A stretch of DNA of 64,000 bases from Argyresthia goedartella. Taxonomy: Eukaryota > Arthropoda > Insecta > Lepidoptera > Argyresthiidae. The stretch covers positions 39,824,749-39,888,748 of the forward strand of contig OX463807.1 in NCBI GenBank assembly GCA_949825045.1. Direction: 5' to 3'. Made by a program: the position numbers and the translations under genes. Shown in pieces: positions 21,987 through 31,144 of this stretch. Within the stretch, counting starts at the first letter, position 1, and each line of letters opens with the position of its first letter. The notes under the pieces were generated by a model that worked only from the letters and a program-made list of their open reading frames with translations, searched no databases and was not told the DNA's origin.

Positions 21987-23474
21987 ATGGCACCTTCGCC
22001 CTTGACGGTACTGCGACATGGTGTCCGGGAGGAAATGAGATGGCTCGCCCATACTCATAAATATGTGGAGCGACCTGACATGGACGATGTCCTGCTCAAG
22101 CGTGTGGAGGACGCAATGACACACGTCGGGAAGGTGTGTCGGCTGGCTGCGGAGACTGAAGCTATCGGGCTTACGGATGAAGCCTCGGTGGCTGCAGTGA
22201 AACAGCTCTGCGCGGATGCTGACCAAGCGATGGAATGCTTAGGCGACATCGAGCGTCGCGCGGAGAAAATTAAGCGGTCGCGAAGGAATGACCGTGGAGA
22301 GGGTAACGGAGACCCAACCCCGAAGGGTGTTGTTGGACGGCTGCCACACCTGGAGATTCCGGCCTTCAGTGGGGCAATTGATGAGTGGCCGGCATTCATT
22401 AATTTATTTGATAGTTTGGTCCACGGTCGGGACGACCTGGACAACGCCTACAAGTTGGCCCAACTATTGATAGCTCTGCGGGGTGAACCGAAGGAGTTGG
22501 TCGGTCACCTAACGGTCACGGCGGGCAATTATGAGATAGCCAGGTCCATATTGTTTGACCGCTACCAACACAAACGGCGGTTGGTTGATGCGCAGCTGGG
22601 GAAGCTGTTTAGCACCCCAAGAGTAACCCGGGATATTGACATCCGAGTACAGGTGCTCAACCCTGTGCTGGTGGCCACTAAGGCCCTTCAGAACCTTGGT
22701 CTTCCGGTAGACCAATGGTCATATATTGTTTTGTATATGGTTTTGTCATGGTTGCCTGCAGCTGTTCAAAGTCGGTTTGAACAGCTGCATGGGGGCAGTA
22801 GCACGGAACTGCCCACGCTCGTCCAATTGACGGATTTTTTGGAGGGTGAATGCAGGCGATGTGACACACTGGATACGGAGGCCAGTGTGCAGCGCCAACC
22901 CGCGCGGATGCGGGAGGGGCCGCGCCCCCCGCCCCCACGGGGGTGTGGGCGGTCGAAACAATTTGGCGTTTTAAATGCCGCGCCGTCGGGTGACGGCTGT
23001 GTGCACTGCGACAGTGCCGGTCATGAAATAACCAAATGCGCCAACTTTGAGGCGCTCGGGGTGGCTGCCCGCAGGAAGATAGTCTTCCGCCACCGATTGT
23101 GTTTCGGTTGTTTGGGGCGGCACACGCTGAGCGAGTGCTTGCGCGCGTTCCCCTGTGAATGCTGTGGTGGCAAGCACCACATCGTGTTGTGCCTGAATCG
23201 GTCAGGCCCTTCGGACGGTCATCAGGGCCGGACTCAGGTTGGTCGGCCACAGGGCCCAACCAGGGCCGGACCCAGTCCCCCTCCGGGCAACGGGAGTCAC
23301 CAACGGGATGACTGGGGTACCCGCGGACGGGACCCCCCCCCCGAGGGGAAAGGGGCAGCGCGGGGGGTAACATGCGGGATTGCAGGGGTTCGGTCACCGC
23401 TGTCCACGGTCAGCGAGGACTTCGGGCCGCTGGCTCACTGCGTGTTACGGGCGGGTGTCAGATGGCACCTATGA
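21987..23474 (+). pseudogene. BEL-1 gag
   Basis: 495 aa from ATG 21987, which has its counterpart in BEL-2 at 53686. It has an N-terminal alpha-helical part, the LPHLEIPAFSGAIDEWPAFI block that introduces BEL capsid domains, a capsid domain (FINLFDSLVHGRDDL, later QHKRRLVDAQLG), and Cys/His zinc motifs (CVHCDSAGHEITKC, CFGCLGRHTLSEC, CECCGGKHH). The frame is lost around a ten-C run at 23332-23342, after which coding continues in another frame (23372-23803). Confidence 0.8.
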
Positions 23475-23803
23475 GTAGTGCGAAGGCTGGGAGTCCACCA
23501 CCTTCTGCGCCACCCTGCCCGTCGCTCTGGGAGGCGAACAGGGACGCGAACAGTCGGATGTCGCCCCAATTCCTAGAGCCCCCCAGGTTGGATCCGCTCT
23601 CCCCCATTCATCCACGGTGCGCACTGGGCACACCGTACACCGTCCGGTATGATCGGATACCGGGACAGCGAGGGGCCTTTTATCCGGGTTGGGACCCTTT
23701 GATGTACATACGGTCTGATATGCCGGTGGCATATCAGCAGCCGAGTTACTCCACGGCCGACGGAGGTCTCAGCGGGTTCGGATCCCGCGGAGGTTCCCGC
23801 TAG
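23372..23803 (+). pseudogene. BEL-1 gag C-terminal part, ending at a UAG before pol
   Basis: 143 aa, Pro/Ser/Gly/Tyr-rich, with a WDPLMYIRSD stretch and a Gly/Ser/Arg-rich end. The same reading exists in BEL-2 (54931-55494), so it is genuine coding sequence. It stops at a single TAG (23801-23803, followed by GGA) and the same frame stays open beyond into the protease at 23849. Gag-pol linkage by readthrough is possible. Confidence 0.65.
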
Positions 23804-23848
23804 GGACACGCCGCCCACTTACAGGGTGCCGCTACTCCACAGACGGTC

Positions 23849-25873
23849 ATGCTCCGCACCGCCTCTGCGATAGCGTGGAGTTCGGACGGCAAAGCATGTG
23901 TGGCACGAGCACTATTGGACTCGGGGGCCCAGGGGTGCTTAGTCTCGTGCAACCTTGTAAGACGGTTGGGCATTTCGGTAAGGGAGTATCCACATTCCAT
24001 TCGGGGAGTTGGGAACAAGGAAGTCGGTTCCGTTAAGGGAGTATGTCAGATTACTCTCTCGTCACGGGTTGATTCATCGGTGAATCTGACGGTCACGGCA
24101 TTAGTCATGCCTAATGTGATGGGTTCACACCCTAACGTACGGTTGTCGCCCTCGGTGCGACAGTTGGTCGCTGGGTTGTCACTGGCTGACCCGGAGTTCG
24201 ATATTCCGGGCCCAGTAGACATTTTATTGGGTGTCGATGCCTTGGGATACCTGTTAGTGCCAGGTGTCCACGTGTTGCAGGCGACTGGTCTGGTTTCGGT
24301 CAACACCAGACTGGGCCATGCGGTAATGGGTCCGGTCATGCCGGCTGCCCCACGCCTAGCGACTTGTAGTCCCTTATTCGGTTCTGTACTCTCGGAGGTG
24401 ATACAGAAGTTTTGGGAGGTGGAGGAACCACCTACGGTCCGCCGGTTGGACCCGGTTGAAGAAGAGTGTGAACAGTTTTATCGGAACAATACTGGTCGCC
24501 TTCGGTCAGGTCGATTTCTCACACGTCTTCCATTCCAGAGTGATTGCCCACCGCTGGGCAGTTCACACCATGCAGCCGAGACGCGGCTTCTGTCGATGGA
24601 ACGACGCATGAAGCGTGACGGGATTTTCCGGCAGAAATACGTCGACTTCATGCGGGAATACGAGTCGCTCGGCCACATGTCGGTTTCGGGTATCGACTGG
24701 AAGCGTGAAGACCACTGCTTCCTGCCTCATCACGCGGTCTTGAGGACCCCGGAGGGCAAAATACGGGTAGTGTTCGACGGATCGGCATCAACATCTAGCG
24801 GCATGGGCCTGAACCAGTGTTTGCATTCAGGGCCGAAGTTGAACCATGACGTCGCGGATGTTATCACATGGTTCCGTCGACACAATGTTGTGTTTGTAGC
24901 TGACATCCGGATGATGATTAGGCAGACGGTCATTCACCCTGACGATAGACGGCATCAGTTGATACTGTGGCGAGAGAGCCCAGATCAGCCCATCAGGGTG
25001 TACGAGCTGAACACCAACACGTACGGGCTACGGTCTAGTCCTTATTTGGCGATTCGCACTCTGCGGGAGTTAGCGGATCGAGAACGGTTAAATTTCCCTA
25101 GAGGAGCAGCAATCCTGGAGCAGGATCTCTACGTGGACGATATCTGTACCGGTGCAGATTCCGTAGAGGAGGCGCTCGCTCGTCGGGACGAACTAGTTGA
25201 GCTCTTACGGGGTGGAGGTTACGAGCTCCGGAAATGGATGTCGAACTCTCCAGAGTTACTGTCTGGTCTTCCGGATGACTACCAGCAGGATCCCCACATT
25301 TTTGAAAATTTGGAAAATCCAAATATGTTGTCGGTATTAGGCGTCCAGTACCAGCCGGTGTCAGACATGTTTTCGTATCGGGTCGTGTTGGACTCCCCGA
25401 AGGTCTGGACGAAACGGAACGTCCTTTCAACGGTGGTTAGGACATTTGATCCAAACGGGTGGATCACCCCGGTAACATTTCAGCTCAAGTGTTTTATGCA
25501 GCAATTGTGGTCTGCTGAGCTGAAATGGGACGACCCGATCGGCGGGTCATTGAGCTCAGAGTGGGACTCGTTCTTTTCGACCCTCCCTGGCATCAATCGG
25601 ATTTCACTGCCACGGAGGTTGGTCCCCACCAAACGATACACCGCCACCCTGCATGGGTTTTGCGATGCCTCGGAGAAGGGCTACGGAGCTGCGGTGTATT
25701 TGCGTACGGTCGACTCCTCGGGGGAGGTTGATGTGCGGTTGGTCATGGCCAAGAGCAAGGTTGCGCCGTTGCGCACTCGCCTGACCATTCCCAAGTTAGA
25801 GCTTTCGGGAGCGGCTCTCCTGACTCGTCTGCTCAACCACACGATGACGGTTCTTCGTGGGTCAATAGCGTAA
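23849..25873 (+). pseudogene. BEL-1 pol: protease, RT, start of RNase H
   Basis: 674 aa. Aspartic protease LLDSGAQGCLVS lies near residues 22-33 with its closing LLGVDALGYL near 127-136. RT follows: RVVFDGSAS, FVADIRMMIRQTVIHP with the first catalytic Asp, YGLRSSPYLA and LYVDDICTGA with the YVDD pair near residues 428-437. Then comes the BEL-typical LRKWMSN, and RNase H starts at GFCDASEKGYGAAVY. A TAA at 25871-25873 interrupts RNase H where BEL-2 has a sense codon. Confidence 0.9.
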
Positions 25874-26088
25874 GAAGATACGGTCTACGCTTGGACGGAC
25901 AGCCAGATCATGTTATGCTGGCTGAAGGCTTCAGTTCACAAGCTGGAGATTTTGTGGCGAATCGGGTTTCGCAGATTTTGAATTCGGAGGTTCCCTTAAT
26001 CTGGAGACATGTTCCAGGGGAAATGAACCCAGCAGACTGTGCGTCTCGTGGGTGTCACGCTCCGGAGTTGGTTGGACATCCCTTGTAG
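25874..26088 (+). pseudogene. BEL-1 RNase H C-terminal part (frameshifted)
   Basis: Carries the end of RNase H and the WRHVPGEMNPADCASRG motif, which in BEL elements marks the RNase H to integrase transition. A one-base deletion relative to BEL-2 near 25950 and the upstream TAA break it. Confidence 0.8.
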
Positions 26089-26103
26089 TGGGGTCCAAAA
26101 TGG

Positions 26104-27027
26104 TTGACTCAAGCCGAATCGGATTGGCCAATGAGTCCACGCGTTACCTCGGCGAACGACGCCTTGACAGTCGGTGTCTGTACGACGCAACCAGAGCCGG
26201 AAGAGGAGTTTAGCCTGCTGGAACGGTACAGCTCGCTCGACAAGCTGGTCAATGTTACCGCCTGGATCTTCCGATTTGCGCGGAATTGTCGCAATTCTGA
26301 AGCGCAACGAGTGCGGACACCGGTCCTGACACCACGGGAACGGAACCATGCGTTGTTCGCATTGGTACGGAACGTGCAGGCGTTGCACTTTAAGTCCGAA
26401 CTGGACATTCTGAGACGCGGACGCGTCCAACTGAAGGGAGCTGTGGCTCGGCTCAACCCGTTTATTGACCCTCAAGGATTGCTGAGGGTAGGAGGTCGGC
26501 TGCGGAATGCCAACCTGCCTTATGTGGCTCGCCACCCGTTGTTACTCCCTAGGAAGGGGAAGTTGGTCGAACTGTTGATACAGGATCGACTCATTCGGAA
26601 TGGGCATGTCGGATGCCACGCCTTGATGGCGTTTCTCCAGCGCGAGTTCTGGATTCTATCGGGAAGACGCTTAGTGCGTAGCGTCGTATTTCGGTGCCTG
26701 CCTTGTTATCGGGCCAAGGCGGCTACGATGCAGCCCCAGATGGGCGATTTGCCCTCGGATAGGGTTAACGAAATCCGGCCCTTTGCGGGTGTCGGAACGG
26801 ATTTCGCGGGACCATTCATGGTCAAGTCTTCACAGCTACGGAACGCCAGATTAGTGAAGGCATACCTGTGCGTCTTCGTGTGCTTGGCCACGAAGGCAGT
26901 CCACTTGTAGGTGGTCAGTGACCTCACTACAGAGGCATTTATCGCATGTCTAGATCGGTTCGTCTCACGAAGGGTCCTCCCGATATTAATCCGTTCGGAC
27001 AACGGCACAAATTTTGTCGGAGCCAGG
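26104..27027 (+). pseudogene. BEL-1 integrase, N-terminal zinc domain and first two Asp residues
   Basis: Contains the zinc domain (HVGCHALMAF, then CLPCYRAKA), MGDLPSDRV, GTDFAGPFMVKS with the first catalytic Asp (about 26800) and RSDNGTNFVG with the second (about 27000). A TAG at 26908-26910 is a further disruption. The Polinton begins at 27028, before the catalytic Glu, which lies 15 kb away at about 42335. Confidence 0.9.
27022..27027. repeat. Polinton target duplication, left copy (GCCAGG)
   Basis: GCCAGG occurs immediately outside both Polinton ends (27022-27027 and 42199-42204) and only once at the uninterrupted site in BEL-2 (57532-57537). A 6-bp duplication is the known Polinton/Maverick signature. 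Confidence 0.97.
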
Positions 27028-27217
27028 AGTAGGTAGATAATGACAGTTTAAATTCACTTCACGATCGTTCGGGCCTACGGGCTCGACAGATGGATCGAAA
27101 AACCTATCGACAGATGGATCGAAAAACCTATTGACAGTTCAAATTTAGGTAGATAATGACAGATCAAATTCATTCAAGAACCTTTAGGTCTACGGACTCA
27201 ACAGATGTGTTGAACGC
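27028..27217 (+). repeat. Polinton left terminal inverted repeat (190 bp)
   Basis: Matches the reverse complement of 42021-42198 almost perfectly. Differences are an 11-bp insertion here (TTTAGGTAGAT near 27143, itself resembling the terminus) and one extra T. Contains two tandem ~25-bp units, TCGACAGATGGATCGAAAAA. Confidence 0.96.
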
Positions 27218-27332
27218 TAGATATTTTCAGATCGCAATGTATTAGTGTTTGTTAACCTCAATATATTATGTTTAGGTCCAAAATATTCATTAGTCTAACA
27301 CTGATTCTCGATTGCAGCATACCTACAGCAGC

Positions 27333-28025
27333 ATGAAGTTTTTAAAACAGAAAAGTTCATTACATGTAGACAATCTCTGTTCTTTAGAAGCGTCAAATAA
27401 AATATTTCGCCACGGAAACCTTTTGCCAAATTCAATAAGATGCCTTATTTGCGGACCATCAAACTGTGGGAAAACTAACCTTATGATCGGTCTTCTATTG
27501 CATGAAAATGGACTACACTTTCAGAATGTTTATGTTTATTCAAAAACGTTACATCAACCAAAATACGTTTTTCTTGAAAAAGTTTTGGGTTTAGTGCCAG
27601 GCGTATCCTTCCATAAATTTAACGCAAACCAGCAAGTACTTAGTCCAGAAGAAGCAAAGTCAAATTCAGTGATGATTTTTGATGACGTCGCATGTGAAAA
27701 TCAAAACAACATACGTGACTATTTTGCAATGGGCAGACACAATAATATTGATAGTTTTTATTTGAACCAGACTTACAGTAAAATTCCAAAACAACTTGTG
27801 AGAGACAACGCAAATCTAATTGTACTTTTCAAACAGGATGATATTAATTTGCGTCATGTATATGATGAACATGTTAATACAGACATGACTTGGTACGAAT
27901 TCAGAAAAATGTGCTCTAAAATATGGACCGATCCTTACAGCTACTTGGTCATAAACAAAGACTGTGAAAAAAATAAAGGTTGCTATCGAAAACAATTTGA
28001 CACATTCGTTGTGTTTACTTCGTAA
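27333..28025 (+). CDS. FtsK/HerA-type (A32-like) genome packaging ATPase
   Basis: 230 aa from ATG 27333; the reading frame is open slightly upstream, but only through a TTG. Walker A GPSNCGKT lies at residues 41-48 and Walker B VMIFDD at 113-118, in the spacing of A32-like packaging ATPases of Polintons, adintoviruses and large DNA viruses. Its role is to pump the element's DNA into the capsid. It is the first plus-strand gene after the left TIR. A putative leader with CAG upstream (27313-27316) could be a 3' splice site. No disruption is seen. Confidence 0.93.
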   Translation: MKFLKQKSSLHVDNLCSLEASNKIFRHGNLLPNSIRCLICGPSNCGKTNLMIGLLLHENGLHFQNVYVYSKTLHQPKYVFLEKVLGLVPGVSFHKFNANQQVLSPEEAKSNSVMIFDDVACENQNNIRDYFAMGRHNNIDSFYLNQTYSKIPKQLVRDNANLIVLFKQDDINLRHVYDEHVNTDMTWYEFRKMCSKIWTDPYSYLVINKDCEKNKGCYRKQFDTFVVFTS

Positions 28026-28103
28026 ATCTATATAAGTCTGGGTGAATGCAAAAACACTGCATTTGACCGTGCAAAGGAAGAGCATACAATACAAAGTCTA
28101 GCT

Positions 28104-29042
28104 ATGGAAAAAAACTTAAAGCAAATTGTCACTGTCGCTGAAGCTGTAAAGAAAAAGTTTAAAAAAATGCGCAACGTTGAATCAGAATACGATAAAGCTC
28201 TAGGAAATGTTTTCAAGCCAGTTATCAGTCCACTTAATCAACTCACATATACAATAAAACGAACAGAAAATAAAGAAGTACTGACACCTATCAAGAAAGA
28301 AGAAATGAAGTTTGACAAAGACGATGAACCTATTAAATGGGATGCAGGAAATGTTACTACAAAAAATAAGCGAAAAAGTGATAATTTTATGACACCTACT
28401 GCGTCTGCTATAAATACAGAAGAAGACATTTCTGAAAATGAATCTGATGATGAAAGTGACACGTCAGAAAAGTCGACTACACACACTCCAGATTATTCTT
28501 CATGGTCAATGTCAGAATATCGCTTAAAAGATACTCCTTTTGGAATAAGACATGATGGACGAAAGCTTATGATGGGGTCAGCTAATGTTACTATCACTGA
28601 AAATAAAATTACGGTGGGCAGTCGTCAATACAATAAAACTCCTGGTTTGATGGAGCTAATAAGCAAAGGATCGCCTGACTTAAAAGTTATAACCGAGGAA
28701 GACATCGCGAACTACAAGTTGATGCTGTTAGAGACGAATGCGCATAGACGAGAATATGATCCAAGCAAACCAATAAAGAGCAATAAAGGAAGAAAGTACT
28801 TAAATATAATTAAACCTCTTTTTAATAAACATGACGATCGAAGCAGTGAAGTTCAAGGTTCGGGATTACCGCTATTAAAAAAATGGAAGAAAAATGTAGA
28901 CTATATCTACTGGGATGATCCAAACGAGCTTGTGGATAGGTTGAAATTACTAATAGCATCTCGAGATGCTGGAAACACTGGACTTGATAATGAAATTATA
29001 TCCATTATAGAAGAACTGCGGGAAAGTGACTTGATTGATTAG
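28104..29042 (+). CDS. Conserved Polinton protein of unknown function (312 aa)
   Basis: The N-terminal ~100 residues are charged and probably helical (many Lys/Glu), then an acidic Glu/Asp/Ser stretch. A conserved-looking domain follows at about 150-230 with TPFGIRHDGRKLMMG, TPGLMELISKGSPD and LLETNAHRREYDPS. I recall this last pattern from hypothetical proteins of invertebrate Polintons (probably the family listed as DUF8207), which is memory, not a search. It is in the same frame as the ATPase, separated by its TAA and 26 open codons without ATG. Function unknown; a virion role is plausible from position. Confidence 0.8.
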   Translation: MEKNLKQIVTVAEAVKKKFKKMRNVESEYDKALGNVFKPVISPLNQLTYTIKRTENKEVLTPIKKEEMKFDKDDEPIKWDAGNVTTKNKRKSDNFMTPTASAINTEEDISENESDDESDTSEKSTTHTPDYSSWSMSEYRLKDTPFGIRHDGRKLMMGSANVTITENKITVGSRQYNKTPGLMELISKGSPDLKVITEEDIANYKLMLLETNAHRREYDPSKPIKSNKGRKYLNIIKPLFNKHDDRSSEVQGSGLPLLKKWKKNVDYIYWDDPNELVDRLKLLIASRDAGNTGLDNEIISIIEELRESDLID

Positions 29043-29125
29043 AATAAATAAAACTGCTTGAAATGTTTTTATTTATTTCATTGTTAACCTCTAAACCAAT
29101 AACTTGAGTAACCTAGCTCAGTGCT

Positions 29126-29482
29126 ATGAATATTGATAAATTCGGTCATCATGTTCATAAGCGTTTACGTTTATCTGAATTGTTTGATTTTACTGACAAT
29201 GCGCTGACCAAAAACGAAGAGGGACATTTTGATCTTCAATCGTCACGATTAAAAGGTTTAAAGGCGCCTCAAGAGTCAGACGATGCCGTCAACAAGGAGT
29301 ACGTTGATATGAAGAGTAATGATTTACGGGAATATGCTAAATTTCTACTGAATGAAGCAATGAATGATGTACAAAGAGTGATGAATGACTTTATAAAGGA
29401 TGTTTATACGAAGAGAGAATTAGATATTATCATAAGGTCGTTGGCGAAAGATGAAGCAGCAGGTGGTAAACGAAATCCATAA
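29126..29482 (+). CDS. Small fibre-like protein (118 aa)
   Basis: Starts at ATG 29126. Residues about 40-62 read SRLKGLKAPQESDDAVNKEY followed by VD, a pattern resembling the repeat-and-neck segments of phage and viral tail or fibre proteins, where Asp-Ala-(Val/Thr)-(Asn/Thr)-Lys-x-Tyr-Val-Asp is common. A helical, charged C-terminal half follows (about 65-110), which could form a coiled coil. It overlaps the integrase start by 32 bp in another frame. Attachment-fibre function is inference from the motif only. Confidence 0.7.
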   Translation: MNIDKFGHHVHKRLRLSELFDFTDNALTKNEEGHFDLQSSRLKGLKAPQESDDAVNKEYVDMKSNDLREYAKFLLNEAMNDVQRVMNDFIKDVYTKRELDIIIRSLAKDEAAGGKRNP

Positions 29483-30380
29483 AAATGCAAGAAAAAATTT
29501 TGTTCGTCGTTCAGTGGTTCTCAAGGGAATTGATGATTTGTGGCAGGCAGATTTGATCGACTTTATATCATTGAAAATTTACAATAAAGGTTATAAGTTT
29601 ATTCTTGTCGTAATTGATTGCTTCTCTAAATATGCATGGGCTATACCTCTTAAAACGAAGTCAAAAGTAGAAGTTTGTCAAGCCTTAGCTAACATTCTGA
29701 AGAAAAGTAGAAGACGACCGCACAATTTACAAACAGATATGGGCACCGAATTTTATAATGATGAATTCAAAAAACTTTTAAAGCAATACAATATCAATCA
29801 TTATTCTACATATTCGGTTAAAAAAGCTTCTATGGTAGAAAGATTAATCAGAACATTAAAAACAAATCTATATAAGTATTTCAATCTCAAAGGTAGTTAT
29901 AAGTGGGTGGCGGAACCGTTGGAATATGTTGTTAATTCTTACAATCAAACAAAACATCGTGTAACGCAGCACGAGCCCGTAAAAGTAAATAAGTTAAATG
30001 AAAGTAACGTATCAGATAATATAAAGAAATTTCAGACTAAAAGTATTATTTCAAGGAAACCAAAATTTCGTGTGGGTGATCATGTAAGAATAAGTAAGTA
30101 CAAAGGATGTTTTAAAAAAGGCTATACTCCTAATTGGTCAACAGAAATATTTGTTATCAAGAAGGTGAACAGAACTATTCCTACAACTTATTTGATAGAA
30201 GATTATCGCAGACAACCGATTTTAGGATGCTTCTATGATCAAGAACTCCAGATGACTAAATACCCTAATGTTTATTTAATCGAAAAAATTATCAGGAAAA
30301 AAGGAAATAAATTATATGTAAAATGGCTGGGTTTGAATGAAACTGAAAATAGCTGGATCGATAAAAAGGCACTTGTGTAA
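29451..30380 (+). CDS. Retrovirus-like integrase with C-terminal chromodomain
   Basis: 309 aa. The rve core has catalytic D34 (WQADLIDF), D96 (LQTDMGTEFYND) and E130 (KASMVERLIRTLK), i.e. Asp-Asp-X33-Glu. A chromodomain-like fold ends the protein (VYLIEKIIRKKGNKLYVKWL, then SWIDKKALV). The enzyme would cut and join the TIR ends to host DNA with 6-bp staggering, and the chromodomain may bias targeting to histone-marked chromatin. All three catalytic residues are present and the frame is intact. The start overlaps the preceding gene. Confidence 0.95.
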   Translation: MKQQVVNEIHKNARKNFVRRSVVLKGIDDLWQADLIDFISLKIYNKGYKFILVVIDCFSKYAWAIPLKTKSKVEVCQALANILKKSRRRPHNLQTDMGTEFYNDEFKKLLKQYNINHYSTYSVKKASMVERLIRTLKTNLYKYFNLKGSYKWVAEPLEYVVNSYNQTKHRVTQHEPVKVNKLNESNVSDNIKKFQTKSIISRKPKFRVGDHVRISKYKGCFKKGYTPNWSTEIFVIKKVNRTIPTTYLIEDYRRQPILGCFYDQELQMTKYPNVYLIEKIIRKKGNKLYVKWLGLNETENSWIDKKALV

Positions 30381-30406
30381 AATATATCATTAGTCTTCAA
30401 ACAGTT

Positions 30407-31144
30407 ATGCAAGGTGGAGGTATAGTTAACAGTTTCATAAATAATTTACCGTTTGAGTTACATCTACCTGGCTATAATTACTGTGGGCCTGGAACGAAGC
30501 TGGTGAAACGATTAGCCCGCGGGGATAGAGGCATCAACCCATTGGACGACGCGTGTATGGTTCACGACATAGCATATACAAAGTTCCAGGACTTGGATAA
30601 TAGGCATAAAGCTGATTTGGATTTATTAAATATGGCGAAACAAAGACTTCGATCGAAAGAAGCCAAAAGTGGTGAAAAGATTGCATCATGGCTGGTCAAT
30701 AAAGTGATGAAGAGGAAACTGAAAACAGGCGCAGGAATGAAACATTTTAAAGCTATGGTATCAAAAATAAAGGGTGACCTTAAAAAGCTAAAACCAAAAA
30801 GTAATAACAGAGCTATTAAATTAGCATATTCTGCTGCCAAGAAAATAGTTTCTGCTGGTACCAAACACGATATAAAGATACCGCGAATTATTCCTCTACC
30901 TAAAAGTGGAGGGATTCTTCCATTGCTACCAATATTTGCTGGGCTGTCCGCTTTAGGAACTCTTGCTGGAGGAGCTGCTGGAATAGCGAAAAGTGTTAAT
31001 GATTATAAAGCAGCCCAAGAAAGTTTACGAGAATCTCAACATCATAACAAAGCGATGGAATCAATTGCATTGGGTAAAGGTTTATACATAAAACCTTACA
31101 AAAAGGGTAGTGGGTTATTTATAACACCTTCAAAAAACTGTTAA
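30407..31144 (+). CDS. Minor virion protein with parvovirus-type phospholipase A2 domain
   Basis: 245 aa. Residues 20-60 hold the secreted-PLA2 signature: calcium loop YNYCGPGT (23-30) and the catalytic HD pair at 53-54 within DDACMVHDIAY. This compact form is known from the parvovirus VP1 unique region, where it breaches endosomal membranes. A very basic middle (about 85-165), a hydrophobic Gly/Ala/Leu segment (about 175-205) and a Gly/Lys/Tyr-rich tail follow, the last resembling adenovirus core/pX-like peptides. It sits directly before the protease. Its stop at 31142-31144 is preceded by the slippery heptamer at 31132. Confidence 0.9.
   Translation: MQGGGIVNSFINNLPFELHLPGYNYCGPGTKLVKRLARGDRGINPLDDACMVHDIAYTKFQDLDNRHKADLDLLNMAKQRLRSKEAKSGEKIASWLVNKVMKRKLKTGAGMKHFKAMVSKIKGDLKKLKPKSNNRAIKLAYSAAKKIVSAGTKHDIKIPRIIPLPKSGGILPLLPIFAGLSALGTLAGGAAGIAKSVNDYKAAQESLRESQHHNKAMESIALGKGLYIKPYKKGSGLFITPSKNC
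31132..31138 (+). promoter_or_regulatory. Candidate -1 ribosomal frameshift site (A AAA AAC)
   Basis: The heptamer is positioned exactly in the phase required for tandem slippage (zero-frame codons TCA AAA AAC TGT TAA), two codons before the PLA2-protein stop. The protease frame is -1 relative to it and is open from the heptamer onward. A modest stem is possible just downstream (AAGAGGC with GC and CTCT within 31143-31170), which I judged only by eye. A -1 shift would give a PLA2-protease fusion. Confidence 0.6.

Noticed and set aside
22055..23397. Long minus-strand open frames opposite BEL-1 gag (129, 239 aa and others)
   Set aside because: Antisense shadows of a GC-rich coding region; the same shadows recur in BEL-2 and show no domain.
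27312..27332. Upstream TTG start for the packaging ATPase
   Set aside because: ATG at 27333 is a normal start; the TTG adds seven residues without support, and the CAG there may be a splice acceptor.
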